Shown here: one piece after another, positions 13,108 through 25,871 of the stretch
Layout of the letters: every line of letters starts with the position of its first letter
Numbering within the stretch: the first letter of the stretch is position 1
Source: Antilocapra americana
Taxonomy: Eukaryota; Chordata; Mammalia; Artiodactyla; Antilocapridae
NCBI GenBank assembly: GCA_007570785.1
Contig: ML664159.1
Coordinates: forward strand, 5,889,376-5,953,375
DNA: 64,000 nucleotides
Reading direction: 5' to 3'
Translations under genes and position numbers: made by a program
The notes under the pieces: model-generated
What the model was told of the DNA's origin: nothing
The model's database searches: none
The model's input: the letters and a program-made list of their open reading frames with translations, nothing else

Positions 13108-13307
13108 ATGTGGCACTAGTGGCAATGAATCGGTCTGCCAGTTCAGGAGACTCAGGAGACATGGGTTTGCTCCTTGGGTCAGGAAGATCCCCTGGAAAAG
13201 GGCATGGTAATCCACTCCAGTATTCTTGCCTGGGAAATCCTATGGACAGAGGAGCCTGGCAGACTACAGTTCATAGGGTCGCAAAAAGTCAGAAATGACT
13301 GAGCACA
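13108..13307 (+). repeat. Bov-tA SINE, head truncated
   Basis: TGTGGCACTAGTGGCAATGA to GTCGCAAAAAGTCAGAAATG. Confidence 0.9.
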
Positions 13308-15049
13308 CGTATATGTGAATATAGCTGTAATTACTTTAAAAAGCATGACCTATTTTCCCTTAGGGAAATTCATAATTGGGGTTGTCTTCTCTCTGAATTT
13401 CAGCATTTCTACATCACAGGGGCCACCATGATGAGAAATAAAACAAAGTTATAACTATAAACTTCTACAACTACTTGAAATGATAAAATGAATATAGTCT
13501 TTTTAAATGGGTTACGTTCATTATTCTTATTATAGACAGTATCCCAAATTACAATGACTACACAGAGACTTCCAAGCCACTGAGCACCACTGCTAATTTT
13601 TGCAAGATGTGAGCATTCTTGGAACCAAAGAGTTCCCTTACCTAGCCTTGCAGGAAGAGGAGCCTCCAGGATCACGGAAAATCATGGATTTGCAGAGCTT
13701 TGCTGTGTTCCCAGTAAAGGTGATGCCTGTAGCTCCAGTCTCTAAGTGTGACCGGTTATTAGACTGATATCACTGAGGGTCTTTGCCTCTCCTCTCTGGA
13801 TGCTAGAGACCAGTTAATACCCTAATTCCTTATACACCTAAACCATGGTCCGTAAGGCAAGCCTCTCTTGGTTTCTGGTATCTCACATATTCTTAATTCT
13901 ACATTCCTTAGAATATCTTTCACCATTTCCATCCATTATCATTTTTTTTTTCTAAGAAAACTTCTGATCATTCCCCCTGGAATCTTTACTCCATGTAAAA
14001 AAGCGTTGCAACCTCTCCTGTTTCTGGTAATGTCACAGGTTATTTGGAACAACTTCCTGCTGGAAACAACTAGAAAGAAGCTGAATTCATCCACCATCAT
14101 TCCTGAAGGATGTGGAAACAGCTCCCTTCACCTCAGATGTCAGTGTTCCTTAACACCAGGACAGGGAAGATGAACATGTGAACTGTCAGAGACTAAATAA
14201 TTGAGACATGAAAGCTTTCTATGCTGATGTTCTTACATATCATTTATTGACAATTCAATCTCTTTCCCATCCCATTTGGGGGTTTGTGAAGAACTCACTG
14301 GGATATTTTTCGCAAGCCATTTTGGACCAATTCTTTAGCAAGCAAATGAAATCTCTGTAAAGGGTGGCAGGCCAGTGGTGGTCATATTGGGAGAATCAGA
14401 CTCTGATTCTCGGTTTGGTGCCAAGCTGGCCCATGTTCCCCTTTGTGCATGGTTCAGACAGCTCCCAGGTGATGGGTCTGAGTGGGGTCTGACCACTGCC
14501 TCCCCCTTAGTGAGCTCCTCTTGCTCACTCATTCTGATAACATTATTCAAACTGAGTCAGAAGTTGTACTATGATTTATATGCCCTTTCCTGTACAGCTT
14601 TGTGTATCCTCTGAAGTTAATAATTATCTATTTTTATTTGATTATTTTCCAGCATGCTTTCTAACAATTTGACCACAATTCTCCATCAGTCTTCCAAAGT
14701 CCTCTCAAGATGTTTGGAGACATCAGGTATTGATCAAATCGTATTCCTGAAGAATTTTCCCTTGGAGATTTATGACTTGTTCTGATCTTGTTAAACCAAA
14801 ATTGAGGGGGGAAACCTAGCCTGTATTTAAGTAAAGATTCTTCAGCCATTATAAAAGTCAAGAAGAGACAAAGGAAGAAAAGTGTAACTGGAAAACCTTA
14901 ACATATTGATAATTCTGTTAGGAAAATGAGTTTAAGAGTTGTAAATAGCTAAGATTCCAAGCTCAGGAATTCCCCACTCTTGGGACAGCTTCATGATTGC
15001 TCTCTCTCTTTCCCCAATGAACTGTGCCCAGACCTTCTCACTCTCACCA
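13308..15049. other. Intergenic sequence, nothing recognised
   Basis: 1.7 kb of unique DNA with small frames (13868-14173 +, 14335-14550 -) lacking motifs. Confidence 0.6.
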
Positions 15050-15605
15050 ACTAAGACCTAGGTCCTTGTCTTACCTCTCTTTCCTCACTGCCTGTTCCAG
15101 ACCCTGGTGGTCCAGACATCTTCCTGACTCACCCCTCACCTCCACTAAGTCTCATTGCCCGATCATTACACTCCCTATGCCCTATACTCTGCCCAATCAC
15201 GTCTATTGTTCTTAATTATGCACATGTCTTGTGATTATTGGGGATTCCCTGGTGGCTCAGATGGTAAAGAATCTGCTTGCAATGCAGGAGACCAGGGTTT
15301 GATCCCTAGGTCAGAAAGATCTCCTAGAGAATGGACTGGCAACCCACTCCAATATTCTTGCCTGGAGAACTCCAGGACTGAGAAGCTTGCGAGCTACAGC
15401 CCAGGGGGTCGCAAGGAGTCAGACATGACTGAGCGCAGCAGTGCTATTATGATTACTATTTATGCTGTGTCCCCTCCCCACCCCCCCGACTCTCATATAG
15501 AGAGACCTTAAAGTTATGTTCACTGATGTATCCAAGAATCACTAGGACAGTGCCTGGCACACAGTATGTGTCAAAAAGTGCAACTTTTTATTGAGTGAAT
15601 AGATG
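15050..15605 (+). repeat. L2-like LINE 3' end, split by a SINE
   Basis: The 3' end carries AGTGCCTGGCACACAGTATG then TTTATTGAGTGAATAGATGA, the L2 tail pattern. The Bov-tA at 15240-15447 lies inside it. A further L2-like stretch may follow to 15840. Confidence 0.55.
15240..15447 (+). repeat. Bov-tA SINE
   Basis: GGGGATTCCCTGGTGGCTCA head; GGTCGCAAGGAGTCAGACAT tail; flanks share TGATTA. Confidence 0.93.
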
Positions 15606-15845
15606 ATTGCCCAACCCAGCACCCCAGATGCTTTTACCACCCTGGTTTTCTCCCACCTTCACTGTGTCCATTTTAAAACTTGAATCTACCCAGCACTCAT
15701 TTTCTCAGCCTCTGATGCTGTGGCCTCTGCTATTTTCAAGCTGCTTAGATTCGCTGGAGAAAATTACAGAGGCCTGCCAAGGGGATCCTCCACAAAATCA
15801 TGTCGCTGAACTCGTATGTGACTTTAATCATGACTAACAACCTCT

Positions 15846-16057
15846 GGGCTTCCCAGGTGGCTCAGGGGTAAAGAATCCACCTGCCAAGCAGGAGACATGG
15901 GTTCAATCCCTGGGTCAAGAAGATCCTCTGGAGAAGGGAACAGCAAACCACTCCAGTATTCTTGCCCGGAGAATCTCATGGACAGAGGAGCCTGGCGGGC
16001 TACAGTCCATAGGGTCACAAAAGAGTTGGATACTACCTAGCAACTAAACAACAACAA
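15846..16057 (+). repeat. Bov-tA SINE
   Basis: GGGCTTCCCAGGTGGCTCAG head, full length, ending CTAGCAACTAAACAACAACA. Confidence 0.94.
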
Positions 16058-16299
16058 TCTTTGTATTTATCTCATGTTGCCTCCCTAGCAAATTCCACAC
16101 TGATGTTCCAAAACATCTTTCCCTTTTGCATCTGTATAGAGTCAGACTTGTTGGCAACCACAGCCAATGTTCAGACTTGAGCAATTGTTTTCATTTTTGT
16201 AATAGGTTCTTTCCAGCTCTGTTTTGTCCCTACTCTTTTGGCCTCTTTCCCTCACCTACTTCTAACTTAGGCAGTCTTGCTGAATTTTAAATCTGCTCA

Positions 16300-17100
16300 C
16301 AAGTTGCCTTAAATGAGTTTGTTTTCATAGGGTTATAAGTTTGTTGTTGATGTGTTTTAGTTTCTTAGGTAATTTTAAAGCACTTTGTACTTTGTAGATT
16401 AATTTTGATGGTCATATAATATTCTATGATAATGTACTTACTTTCACTAATGTTGGACATACATATGTTTTTCCATTTATTTTATCATAAAAGCCTAGGC
16501 ACATAAATCTTTATTTGACATTTATGCAAATTTCTAATGGTAGATTCCTAGATTTATTGGAGTCAAAAGGCCTAAGCATTTTAAGACTCATGATAAACAT
16601 AGCCAAATTTCTTTTCAGAAAAATGGTACTGATTTATGTTCCTATTAGTCACAGTGATCACTCATTATACCCTCACCAGTACTAGCATTTTTGTTTTATC
16701 ATTTTTTTCAACTGGATACACAAAGAATAGTGTTTCATTTTAATTGCATCTCTTTGATCATTTGTGAATATGATATTTTTCACATATTCATTAGCTATAT
16801 GTACTTTTCCTTTTGTGGATTGCCTATTAAATATCTCTCCCCATTCATCTGTTGAGATATTCATGTTCTTGGTCATTTTGTCTATGTTATTGAGAAATCT
16901 ATGGCAGTAACTGTGTGTAATGTTTGCTAGAAATAATTTTCTGGCTGGAAAATTGCCTTTTCATTCATTTGTTTCTTTTTAATATGCACACGCCATTTTT
17001 AAATCTTGTTAGAGCTTTGTATCTTTGTCTTTGGGATCTTTCCATTTGTTTGTAACCATGGAGAGTCTTCCCTGATCCAGAAATTTTATATTATTTTCCA
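16300..17100 (-). repeat. Old L1 3' region
   Basis: Degenerate complement of an L1 3' end: TTTTAATTGCATCTCTTTGA, CCCATTCATCTGTTGAGATA and related phrases. Non-coding. Confidence 0.5.
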
Positions 17101-17429
17101 GTTTTTGTTTCTAATAGTTTGACATTTATGAAAGCTATTCTTCATATATTTGCGTGTGCTATGATATGAATTTTTCCTCCAACGAGTCAACCACTTGGTC
17201 CAATTTTGGAGTTTTAGATGGACCAACAAACAATATCCTTTCCCCATCATGAGTTGGAAACCTACTAAGAGATAAAGACACAATGCACAATGCAGCCAGA
17301 TGTTGTCTTCTTTATTTCTGGGTAAAGCTGATTAGAACATGTAATTTTAGATAAACAGCCAAAATAACCTGTTAATACATCTCGCCCTTGAACTAAATTG
17401 TTGGAGTCACGTGAACTCAGGCCCTTCCT

Positions 17430-17606
17430 AATCAATTCAGTTGTGTCCAACTCTTTGAGACCCTATGGACTGTAGCCCACCAGGCTCCTCTGTCCAAGGG
17501 ATTCTCCAGGTAAGAATACTGGAATGGGTTGCCATGCCTTTCTCCAGGAGATCTTCTAGACCCTAGTCTCTTACGTCTCCTGCTTTGGCAGGCAAGTTCT
17601 TTCCAG
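17430..17606 (-). repeat. Bov-tA SINE
   Basis: TCAGTTGTGTCCAACTCTTT to CTGCTTTGGCAGGCAAGTTC; lacks the last part of the tRNA head. Confidence 0.88.
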
Positions 17607-18018
17607 CTGTACTAGACCCCAGTGAATTTCCATCAGGCAGGAGCAAGAACTTCCTCAATAAGGGGCCACAGAGCAAACAGCAGAACAGCAGTCTACAGCC
17701 CAGCAGATCCAAGAGAGGAGGAGCCTTAGCCACTTAACACTATATTTCTTCTTCCAAACTCATCCGTGAAGTTATTTTCCTCCTCTCACTCTAGGGTGGA
17801 GAAAGTGAGGACTTGGGAGAGAAGTGGGATGTGGGACTCAAGGTGAAGACTCTGTGCACAGAAACACACATTTAGGAACAGTTTCTCTCCTTTCCTTTCT
17901 GCGACCCCTCCCATCCACACCAATAAATATCTAGCACCATTCATCAGAGAATCTTCCACTTGAGTCCTTTCTGTGACATCGTCTTTATCATTATCATATC
18001 ATCCCATGAACTCACGCC
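17607..18018. other. Intergenic sequence, nothing recognised
   Basis: Unique DNA, no feature supported. Confidence 0.6.
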
Positions 18019-18185
18019 CTGCTGTGCTAAGTCGCTTCAGTCATGTTGGACTCTTAGAGACCTTATGGACTCTTAGGAGCCCTCCAGGCTCCTCCGTCCA
18101 TGAGATTCTTCAGGCAAGAATACTGGAGTGGGATGCCATGCCCTTCTCCAGGGCATCTTCCCTACCCGGTGATCAAACCTTGGTC
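18019..18185 (-). repeat. Bov-tA SINE, truncated
   Basis: TGCTGTGCTAAGTCGCTTCA, CCTCCAGGCTCCTCCGTCCA, CAGGCAAGAATACTGGAGTG. Confidence 0.9.
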
Positions 18186-18334
18186 TGTTTCTGGCCTATC
18201 TATTCTGTTTCTCTAAACTATACTAGTAAGAGAAACAGATTGAAAGCATTATTGGTTGTCTGTTGTCTTTCACTTTCTGGGAAAACTAATCCCTCTCTGC
18301 CATCCACCTGTTTTGTTTTGTTTTGTTTCCTCAA

Positions 18335-18665
18335 AATATATTAGTTACTATTGCCTGTTGTCCTCCAGCTGCATTTTAGAATGATTTTGTCATATTCCAG
18401 AAATAACCCTATTGGGATTTTGATTGGAGTTATATTATAGCTATAAATTAATTTGGCAGGAAATTGACATTTTTATAATATTCAGTTCTCCCATCCAAGA
18501 ACACAGTATGGTTCTATTTATTGAAGTCTTCTTTTATATCTTGTAGTAAAATCTTGTCATTTATTCATATAAATCTTTCAGAGTTCTTGTTAAGTTATTC
18601 CTAGGTATTTCATCTCTTTTGTTGCTATTGGGAATGCAATATTTTTCGCCATTATGTTTCATCAC
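18335..18665 (-). repeat. Old L1 ORF2 3'-end fragment
   Basis: Complement of L1 ORF2: ATTAATTTGGCAGGAAATTG, TATTCAGTTCTCCCATCCAA, TTCCTAGGTATTTCATCTCT. Many stops; non-coding. Confidence 0.65.
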
Positions 18666-18746
18666 TAGTTATTGCTAGTAAATAGAAAATCCAGTACTTC
18701 TCAGACATTTATCTTAATATGTATGTGCATGTGTGCGTGCATGAAG

Positions 18747-18963
18747 GTGTCATCAGTCGTTCAGTCATGTCTGGTTCTTTGCAACGCCATGGACTATAGC
18801 CCTCCAGGCAGCTCTGTCCATGAAATTCTCCAGGCAAGAATACTGGAGTGGGCTGCCATTTCCTACTCCAGGGACTCTCGCCAACCTAGGGATTGAACCT
18901 GTGTCTCTTGCCTCTCCTGCATTGCCAAGCGGGTTCTTTACCACTGAGCTAGCTGAGAAGCCC
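18747..18963 (-). repeat. Bov-tA SINE
   Basis: GTCATCAGTCGTTCAGTCAT start; TTTACCACTGAGCTAGCTGA end, reverse orientation. Confidence 0.92.
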
Positions 18964-19852
18964 CCTATATGTGTGTATCTTTCATATAGTAAGTCATTCT
19001 TTTCACTCTTTTATTAATGTCAATACTTTCCTCCTTGGGCTTTCTAGACTGGAGCTTCCCATGGTGTGCCTCGTGCCATCCACTGTTGCGCTGAGGGTGG
19101 GACTCAGGTGCTCTGCAAAATACTTACTGCCAGCCGTCAGGGAAGGTCTGGTGTGGCCACTTGTAGCTAGTCACCTACGATCAAGAGGTCCTGGAGACTC
19201 AAGAGAGAGTCCCAGGCAGAATAATTCTGACTATGAGATCACTATTAGCAATGAGCACAACCGGCCGCAACCCACACACCTTGCTTTGCGCCAATCTGTT
19301 AAATCAACCCAAGGGGTGCCCTCTAGCCAGGGCAGAGCACATCTCTGCCTTGTAGCCCTGGGATCATGGAGCCGCTGGAGGGGTTATCTGCCCAGATAAC
19401 AGCCCAGAGGGGCTCAGGGCAGGCACTTCACCAGCCAGCAGCTTGAAATCTTGGTCCTGACACACAGGAGGTGCAGCCACGTTTTTGCACCGATGGATTC
19501 TTGTAACGACTTTCAAACTACTTGCAAGGTGACTGCTTAGATAACACCAGTCTCCTCTTCACATTAAAGAGCTTCCTTGCTTCTTTGAAGCACATGATAC
19601 GAAAAAGCTACATTGATTCCAAAAAGTCTGTTTGCATCATCACAGTAAATTTCAGTATCACATTTGTCTATGAAAGAATGAAAGAGCTGTTAGATTCTCT
19701 TGGCAACTATTATACATTTTAAAGATTAAAAACTAAATATTTAAAGTTAACAAATTATATGAACAAAGTTTCTCATTCATGTTGACTGAGAAGAGATGAT
19801 TATTAAAAAGTCAACACTAAGAGATATTGATAACTCTTTCAGGCATATAATC
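18964..19852. other. Intergenic sequence, no gene supported
   Basis: The 142-codon frame at 18971-19399 has no motif and no splice or promoter support. Confidence 0.55.
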
Positions 19853-20137
19853 TTTTTTTAAATGTTATTTATTTATGTTGTGCTGGGTCTTCATTGCTGT
19901 GTGAGGGCTTTCTCTAGGTGCAGTGAGCAGGGACTACTCTTCATTGCAGAGTGCAGGCTTCTCATTGCAGTGGCTTTTTTCGCTGAGGAGCACAAGCTCT
20001 AGGCACACAGGCTTCAGTAGTTGCAGCATTTGGGTTTAGTTGCTCCAAGGCATGTGGAATTTTCCCAGACCAGGGATTGAACCTATGTCCCCTGTACTAG
20101 CAGGCAGATTCTTATCACTGTACCACCAGCAAAGTCC
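19853..20137 (-). repeat. CHR-2 type SINE, full length
   Basis: TATTTATTTATGTTGTGCTG tail end, CCAGACCAGGGATTGAACCT, CAGCAAAGTCC head end. Confidence 0.9.
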
Positions 20138-20424
20138 AGGTATATAATCTTAAAGTTATGTTCAGAGAACGAAGCCTAAGTTTCTAGGTAAATAATTCGA
20201 GAATATTTTACATGGATGTTTTATATAAATTCATATTGAATATCTTCCCTAACGCATTACATTTTAATTTTATTATCATAAATATATAATATAAAAACAC
20301 AAAATTTTTTTCACCAAGCTATAGAAAATTGCCTCCAACCTTCCTATGGTTTATTCTAATATATCTTACAGATATTATCATTTTCTTCAAGGATCATACT
20401 GTGAAAAAGGACTGAGAATCTCTG

Positions 20425-20682
20425 TTTTAGTTGTTCAATCACTCAGTCATGTCCAGCTCTTTGCAACCCCATGGACTGCAGCACACCAGGCTTCTCTGTC
20501 CTTCACTATCTCCCATAGTTTGCACAAACTTACGTCCACTGAGTTGATGATGCCATCCAACCATTTCATCTTCTGCTGCCCCATTCTCCTCCTGCCCTCA
20601 GTCTTTCCCAACATCAAGGTCTTTTCTAGTGAGTCAGCTCTTCTCATCAGGTGGCCAGAGTACTGGAGCTTCTGTTTTAGAA
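20425..20682 (-). repeat. BovB LINE 3' end
   Basis: On the - strand it still reads [20 protein letters not shown] and [20 protein letters not shown], the last part of BovB ORF2. Severely 5'-truncated. Confidence 0.92.
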
Positions 20683-20766
20683 CAATAAGCAAACCATGAT
20701 AAACATGCACCTTCTTTTATAATAAGCTTGTTATTTCTGCTTTAAGCCACTGCAACAACAAAAAAT

Positions 20767-20792
20767 CACACACACACACACACACACACACA
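20767..20792. repeat. CA microsatellite
   Basis: Thirteen uninterrupted CA units; a likely polymorphic marker. Confidence 0.97.
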
Positions 20793-21895
20793 AACAACTG
20801 TGGGTTTGATCCAATTAGTTTCTATCTTCTCCAAGGCCATGTGCCATCAGGCGTCGCTTTCTCTCTTGGGCACCTTCTCTTCAGTTTAAAGAAACAGGAC
20901 CAAATTCTCCATCTTGAAAAAGGAAGGAATAGTCCACCAACTTTGGATTCGCAAGCAATCTTTCTAGCTCTCACCTTCCTTCTACCATCAAACTTTGTCA
21001 AAAAATGTTTGCGCTGACTTCCCCTCCCGCGGCCCTCATTTACTCCTGAACTCACAATAGTCTGGTTCCTGCTCCGGTCATGCTACCAAAATCATCTCAG
21101 ATGATCACCTCCGTTGTGCATAACCCTACTGTTTCTTTTCAGTTCTCCTCATCCTTGGCTTCTTTGCTGCCCACTCTGTTTCTCTTTTTAAAAAACTATT
21201 ATTTACTCAACACTTCTTGTGAGTCAGGAATTGTGCTAAATCTTTTATTTAGAACACTGGATTCAATCTTCACAATAGCCTTATTTTAGGTACTCTACCT
21301 ATTTTACAAATGAAAAAACTTAGACTCAGAAAGATAAGCAAAATTCCACAAGGTCTCACAGTAAGTAAGGAGCAGTAGTGGACATTCATATGACCAGAAT
21401 CTTTTCAGTCCCTGTTTGCCTTGTTCTTTATTCTTATCCTGTATTTCTGTTGCTCATTTTCAAAATTAGGGAAATTTTCAGTCATTACTCTTTCAAATAT
21501 TTTCTCTTAAGTTTCTTTCTTCTACTCTCTTTCTGGGACTGTGACAACTTGAATGTTAGACCTTTTGATATAGTCCCACAGGAGAAAGAGGGATTATGTT
21601 CTCCCTACCCTGGCCAAATCTTTTTTTTTTTTTCTGTTGTTCATAATGGATAATTTTTACTGACTTTTCTTTTAATCTACTGACCCTTCTATTATATCCA
21701 TTCTGCTAGTCAGTCCATCTCGGGAGCTTTTTATTTTGGCTATTGTATTTTTTTTTAGTTCAGAAATTCCCATCTGGTTCTTTTTATATCCTCTATTTCT
21801 TTGCTGAGACTTTCTATCTTTCCATTCATTTCAAGAATGATTACCTTCACTTCTTAGAGCATTTATATAATAGCCACTTAAAAGTTATAATTCCA
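20793..21895. other. Intergenic sequence with degraded repeats
   Basis: 21200-21370 resembles MIR (TTGTGAGTCAGGAATTGTGC, ACAAATGAAAAAACTTAGAC) and 21380-21850 resembles old L1. No gene supported. Confidence 0.5.
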
Positions 21896-21921
21896 GGACT
21901 TCCCTGGTAGTCCAGTGGTTA

Positions 21922-22505
21922 TAGACACAGCCAGTGGGAATTTGTTGTATGATGCAGGGTACCCAAGTCAGTGCTCCGTGATAACCTATAGGGGTGAGAT
22001 GGTGAAGGAGGTGGGAGTGAGGTTTAAGATGGAGGGGACATGTTATACATATGGTTGATTCATGTTGATGTATGAAGAAGCCATCTCAATATTGTGAAGT
22101 AATAATCTTCTCAGTTCAGTTCACTCACTCAGTCGTGTCCGACTCTTTGAGACCCCATGGACTGCAGCACGCCAGGCCTCCCTGTCCATCACCAACTCCT
22201 GGAGTTTGCTCAAACTCATGTCCATAGAGTCAGTGATGCCATCCAACCATCTCATCCTCTGTTGTCACCTTCTCTGCCTGTCTTCAATCTTTCCCAGCAT
22301 CAGGGTCTTTTCCAACTAGTCAATTCCTCGTATCAGGTGGCCAAAGGATTGGAGTTTCAGCCTCAGCATCAGCCCTTCCAATGAATATTCAGGACTGATT
22401 TCCTCTAGGATTGACTGGTTGGATCTCCTTGCTGTCCAAGAGACTCTCAGGAGTCTTCTCCAACACCAATTATCTTCTAATTAAAAATAAAATAAATTTT
22501 TTACA
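21922..22505 (+). repeat. L1-BT-like 3' end, split by BovB
   Basis: AGCCAGTGGGAATTTGTTGT, TGGTTGATTCATGTTGATGT and ATATTGTGAAGTAATAATCT; the tail TCTAATTAAAAATAAAATAA reappears after 22468. Confidence 0.8.
22110..22468 (-). repeat. BovB LINE 3' end inside L1
   Basis: TCAGTTCAGTTCACTCACTC through GGATTGACTGGTTGGATCTC to CTTCTCCAACACCA. Flanks share a TTATCTTCT-like duplication. Confidence 0.9.
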
Positions 22506-22735
22506 AAAAAGAATTCTGCCTATACAAGGGACTTGAGTTCGGTCCCTGGTCTAGGAAGATTCCACATGCCCCATGGCAACTAAACTGGTGTACCACAACT
22601 ATTGAGCCCATCTTGCGCAACAAGAGAAGCCACCAAAATGAGAAGCCCACTCACCACGACAAAGAGTAGCTTTGGCTCTCTGAAACTAGAGAAGGCCTGT
22701 GAAGCCATGAATAAATAAATAATTTTTTTTAAGTT

Positions 22736-23698
22736 TTAATTCCAAAATCTGTTGGCTTCTGTCACTTGCCTTGTCTCCTGTGACTTGACATTTCCCTGTT
22801 TCTTTGTATGATGGCAATTTGGGGTTGTAGATTTGATATTCTGATTGTTATGTAATGAGGTTCAGGATCTAGTTTAAATCCTAAGGAACATTTTTATATT
22901 TTTCTCTTAGCCGGTAATTGAGCTGGTTGGGTTCAGGTCACAGGTTCTGACTAGTCCTCTGTGGGTTGCAGTTCTAATGACAGCTGAATTCTCTGCGTTT
23001 GCAGGGATACTGTGTGTGCCATCCAGGGACCAGTGTGAGACCAGCATGGTGGCCTGTCACAGTTCATTTCTCATAGTCTTCAGCAATCTACTTAGGGCCA
23101 GGTCTATACACGTACAGGTCAAGGGAGGGGGTTCATAAACAACTCGATGGGGTTGATTTTCTCAGCTCTTGTCTCTTTAAGATCATCTTGGTCTTTTGAG
23201 TTCCCTGGGGCTTCCCTTTTGCATCTCAGGGTCTAACCACCTGACTCTGCTGTGCCCCTGCTACATGAAGTATACATTCCCAAACCTGGAATATGCACTC
23301 AATAGGGTAGGGCCAATTAAGTGCCATTTCCATCCCTAAACCATTGACAGTCTGCAGGGGCAATGCCTTGAGCTGATTGGCTTACACCAATTAGGACACT
23401 TCTAAGGGGCTAAGAATGGTTGACATTTGACAAAATTGGGCTCTGTGAAGAGCAGTGACATGGCTGTTGGGTAGACAGCCAGGAGTGTTTAGCCAATGCT
23501 TCTTGTCTCCTTTTCTTCCCTGAAGTGCTAAATGTCAGCAACCTCCTCCCAATCGCTCAGGTTTAAAACCTCAGAGTTTTCTTCTCCTCTGTGCTTCTCC
23601 TCCCCATCCTCATGCCTGCAAACATCCAAACAGATGCTCAGCCCCCTCACTAAGGCTGAAGTCTCTCCTTCATCCTTACATTTTAAAGCCCAGCTTTC
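22736..23698. other. Intergenic sequence, no gene seen
   Basis: Unique DNA; CTACATGAAGTATACATTCC and similar phrases match nothing I recognise. Confidence 0.55.
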
Positions 23699-23978
23699 AT
23701 ACTTCCCTGGTGGTCCAGGGGTTAAGAATCCTCCTGCCAATTCAGGGGACATGGGTTTGATCCCTGGTCTAGGAAGATCCCACATACCGAGGGGCAACTA
23801 AGTCCATGCGTCACAACTACTGAAGCCCATGTGCTCTAGAGCCTGTGCTCTGCAACCAAAGAAGCCACCTTAAGGAGAAGCCCACGTACTGCAACAGAGT
23901 AGTCCCTGCTGGCCACAACTAGAGAAAGCCCATGAAGCGATGAAGACCCAGTGCAGCCCAAAATAAAAAATAAAATTG
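23699..23978 (+). repeat. CHR-2 type SINE, full length
   Basis: ACTTCCCTGGTGGTCCAGGG head; GCAACAGAGTAGTCCCTGCT and GATGAAGACCCAGTGCAGCC; A-rich tail. Confidence 0.93.
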
Positions 23979-24079
23979 AAAACTAAAGCCCTTCTTTCTG
24001 GCTTTCTTGCCACAGATTTCCCCTCTCTGTGGTTAGCATCTAAAAGCAGAGCACAACTGATAATCAAATTCCCCTGGCC

Positions 24080-24535
24080 TACAAAAGAAAGTCCTTACTG
24101 CTGTGATCCAGGCCTCCCTGCATCTACTCCAACCTTCCATGTCTAGGTCACATGACAGCCCTCTGTCCCCAACCCTCCAGCAGCTACCTTTGACTAAAGG
24201 TCAGTCCTTAAACATCCCCTGCATTTTGTGCCTTTTGTTCCAGCTGTGTCTTCCTAAAAGACACTTCTATCAAACCACAGTATTCAAGGCTTAGCTAGCA
24301 CGTCATGTTCTCCCTGAAACTGAGCCCACACCAAGTTAGCATTCATCTCCCTTTCCCTTTAGGCCTCATGGACATCTCTACTGTAGCTTTTGATCACGAT
24401 GCCTTAAGTTGCACTATTGTCTTCTTCACTAGAGCGTGAGCTACTTAAGATGTGAGACCCTCTCTTGTTCTCCTTTGTAGCCCCCAGAGTGTCTGGTCCA
24501 GTATCTCAGACATAGTAGATACTGACGACATGATT
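24080..24535 (+). repeat. L2 LINE 3' end
   Basis: CTTCACTAGAGCGTGAGCTA, CTCCTTTGTAGCCCCCAGAG and GACATAGTAGATACTGACGA follow the L2 3' pattern. Confidence 0.6.
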
Positions 24536-24575
24536 GTTTCATTAGGTTCATAAATGGACTTGACTATTTAGCCTC

Positions 24576-24797
24576 TAGGCTTTCCATGTGGTGCTAGTGG
24601 TAAAGAACCCACCTGCCAGTGCAGGAGATGTAAAAGATGTGGGCTTGATCCCTGGGTCAGGAAGATCCCCTAGAGGAGGACATGGCAACCTACTCCAGTA
24701 TTCTTGCCTGGAGAAACCCAGGGACAGAGGAGCCTGGCAGGCTACAGTCCATAAGGTCACTAAGAGTAGGATATGACTAAAGCGACTTAGCATGCTC
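24576..24797 (+). repeat. Bov-tA SINE
   Basis: GGCTTTCCATGTGGTGCTAG head; ACTAAAGCGACTTAGCATGC tail. Confidence 0.93.
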
Positions 24798-24919
24798 ACA
24801 TGTAACATTCTTGGGATCAAAAGAATCCCAAAAGATAATTTTCAGCTTCCAATAGGCTTATGTGGGTGTCTTACTCAAAAGGCATTTAAAAGGAGAAATC
24901 ATTCTCTCCCCAGCAAAGC

Positions 24920-25140
24920 CTGGGTGCTTACCCCTATGCTACCATAGCTCCCCGTGCCCCTCATTTTTATCATTCATCGCTTTTCCATTACTCAATTAGT
25001 ATCTGTTCCCCCACCTCATGCTTTCATATCATTCTTGGGAAGTAGGGACTCATCTTTCTTATTCTCCACTGTATGTCTGACACCTACTACAGTTTCAGGT
25101 TTGCAGAAAGCACTCACAAATATTTATTCCTGGAAAGGAA
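24920..25140 (+). repeat. L2-like LINE 3' fragment
   Basis: AAGTAGGGACTCATCTTTCT then GCACTCACAAATATTTATTC, as in L2 3' ends. Confidence 0.5.
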
Positions 25141-25871
25141 TTCCATAATTAAGAGCTACTGAAAAGAGATAAAGAGCAGTATAAGTCTGTTATACAGCAT
25201 TGCAAATTGCAGTGATGAGAAATAAATTTGGACAGCCAGAATCAACTGAACACCAGCAAATAAGAAAACGCCATAATATATAGTCTACCTTTACCAAAAC
25301 AACCTTTGACTTTTCTTTCTCTTTCTCCCTTTCTTAACTTCCCCAATTTTCATTTTCCTTTCTTTTCCCTTCTTGTTTATACATGGGAATGGGACTGCCA
25401 GTTGTCCCCTTATTTCCATTCTCATCTTCTTACATGTGAATAGAGTTTTTAGTTCATCATAAAGCCACATAGTAAAGTTGATATTTCTTAGCCGCCCCTC
25501 TAGCTTGGTATAGCCATGTAGATAAGTTCTGGCCAGTGGGAGGTAAGGAGAATGAGTAGAATGATATATGCAACTTTGGGGTCCTACCCTTCACAGAAAG
25601 AAGTGTGCTCTCTCTTTCCATCTATCCCCTTCCCCCCAGCTGAAATGCAGATGTGCTGGCTGAAGCCAGAACAGTCCTGTTGGCCCACAGAGTAGAAGCT
25701 GCATGTCATGATGTAGCAAGAAGAGTGAAGAAGCCTGATCCCTAATCCCACGTAGCCACCAAACCCATCCTGGCTGTTTCAACCCCCATTGTTAGGAAAG
25801 TGATCCAGAGAACTGTCTATTTTATCGACCTTTGTCTCTTACAGAACACCAATATTTACATCCTTCTAGGG
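25141..25871. other. Intergenic sequence, nothing recognised
   Basis: Unique DNA; 25480-25790 may hold a degraded repeat (GTAGATAAGTTCTGGCCAGT). No gene. Confidence 0.5.

Larger units (their letters stand above)
21896..22735 (+). repeat. CHR-2 type SINE split by two nested insertions
   Basis: The head (21896-21921, GACTTCCCTGGTAGTCCAGT) resumes at 22511 with GAATTCTGCC and runs to the AATAAATAAATAA tail at 22735. Between them is an L1-BT-like 3' end, itself split by a BovB 3' end. Confidence 0.85.

Noticed and set aside
18971..19399. 142-codon plus-strand frame next to a SINE
   Set aside because: No domain, splice site, promoter or repeat support; compatible with chance.
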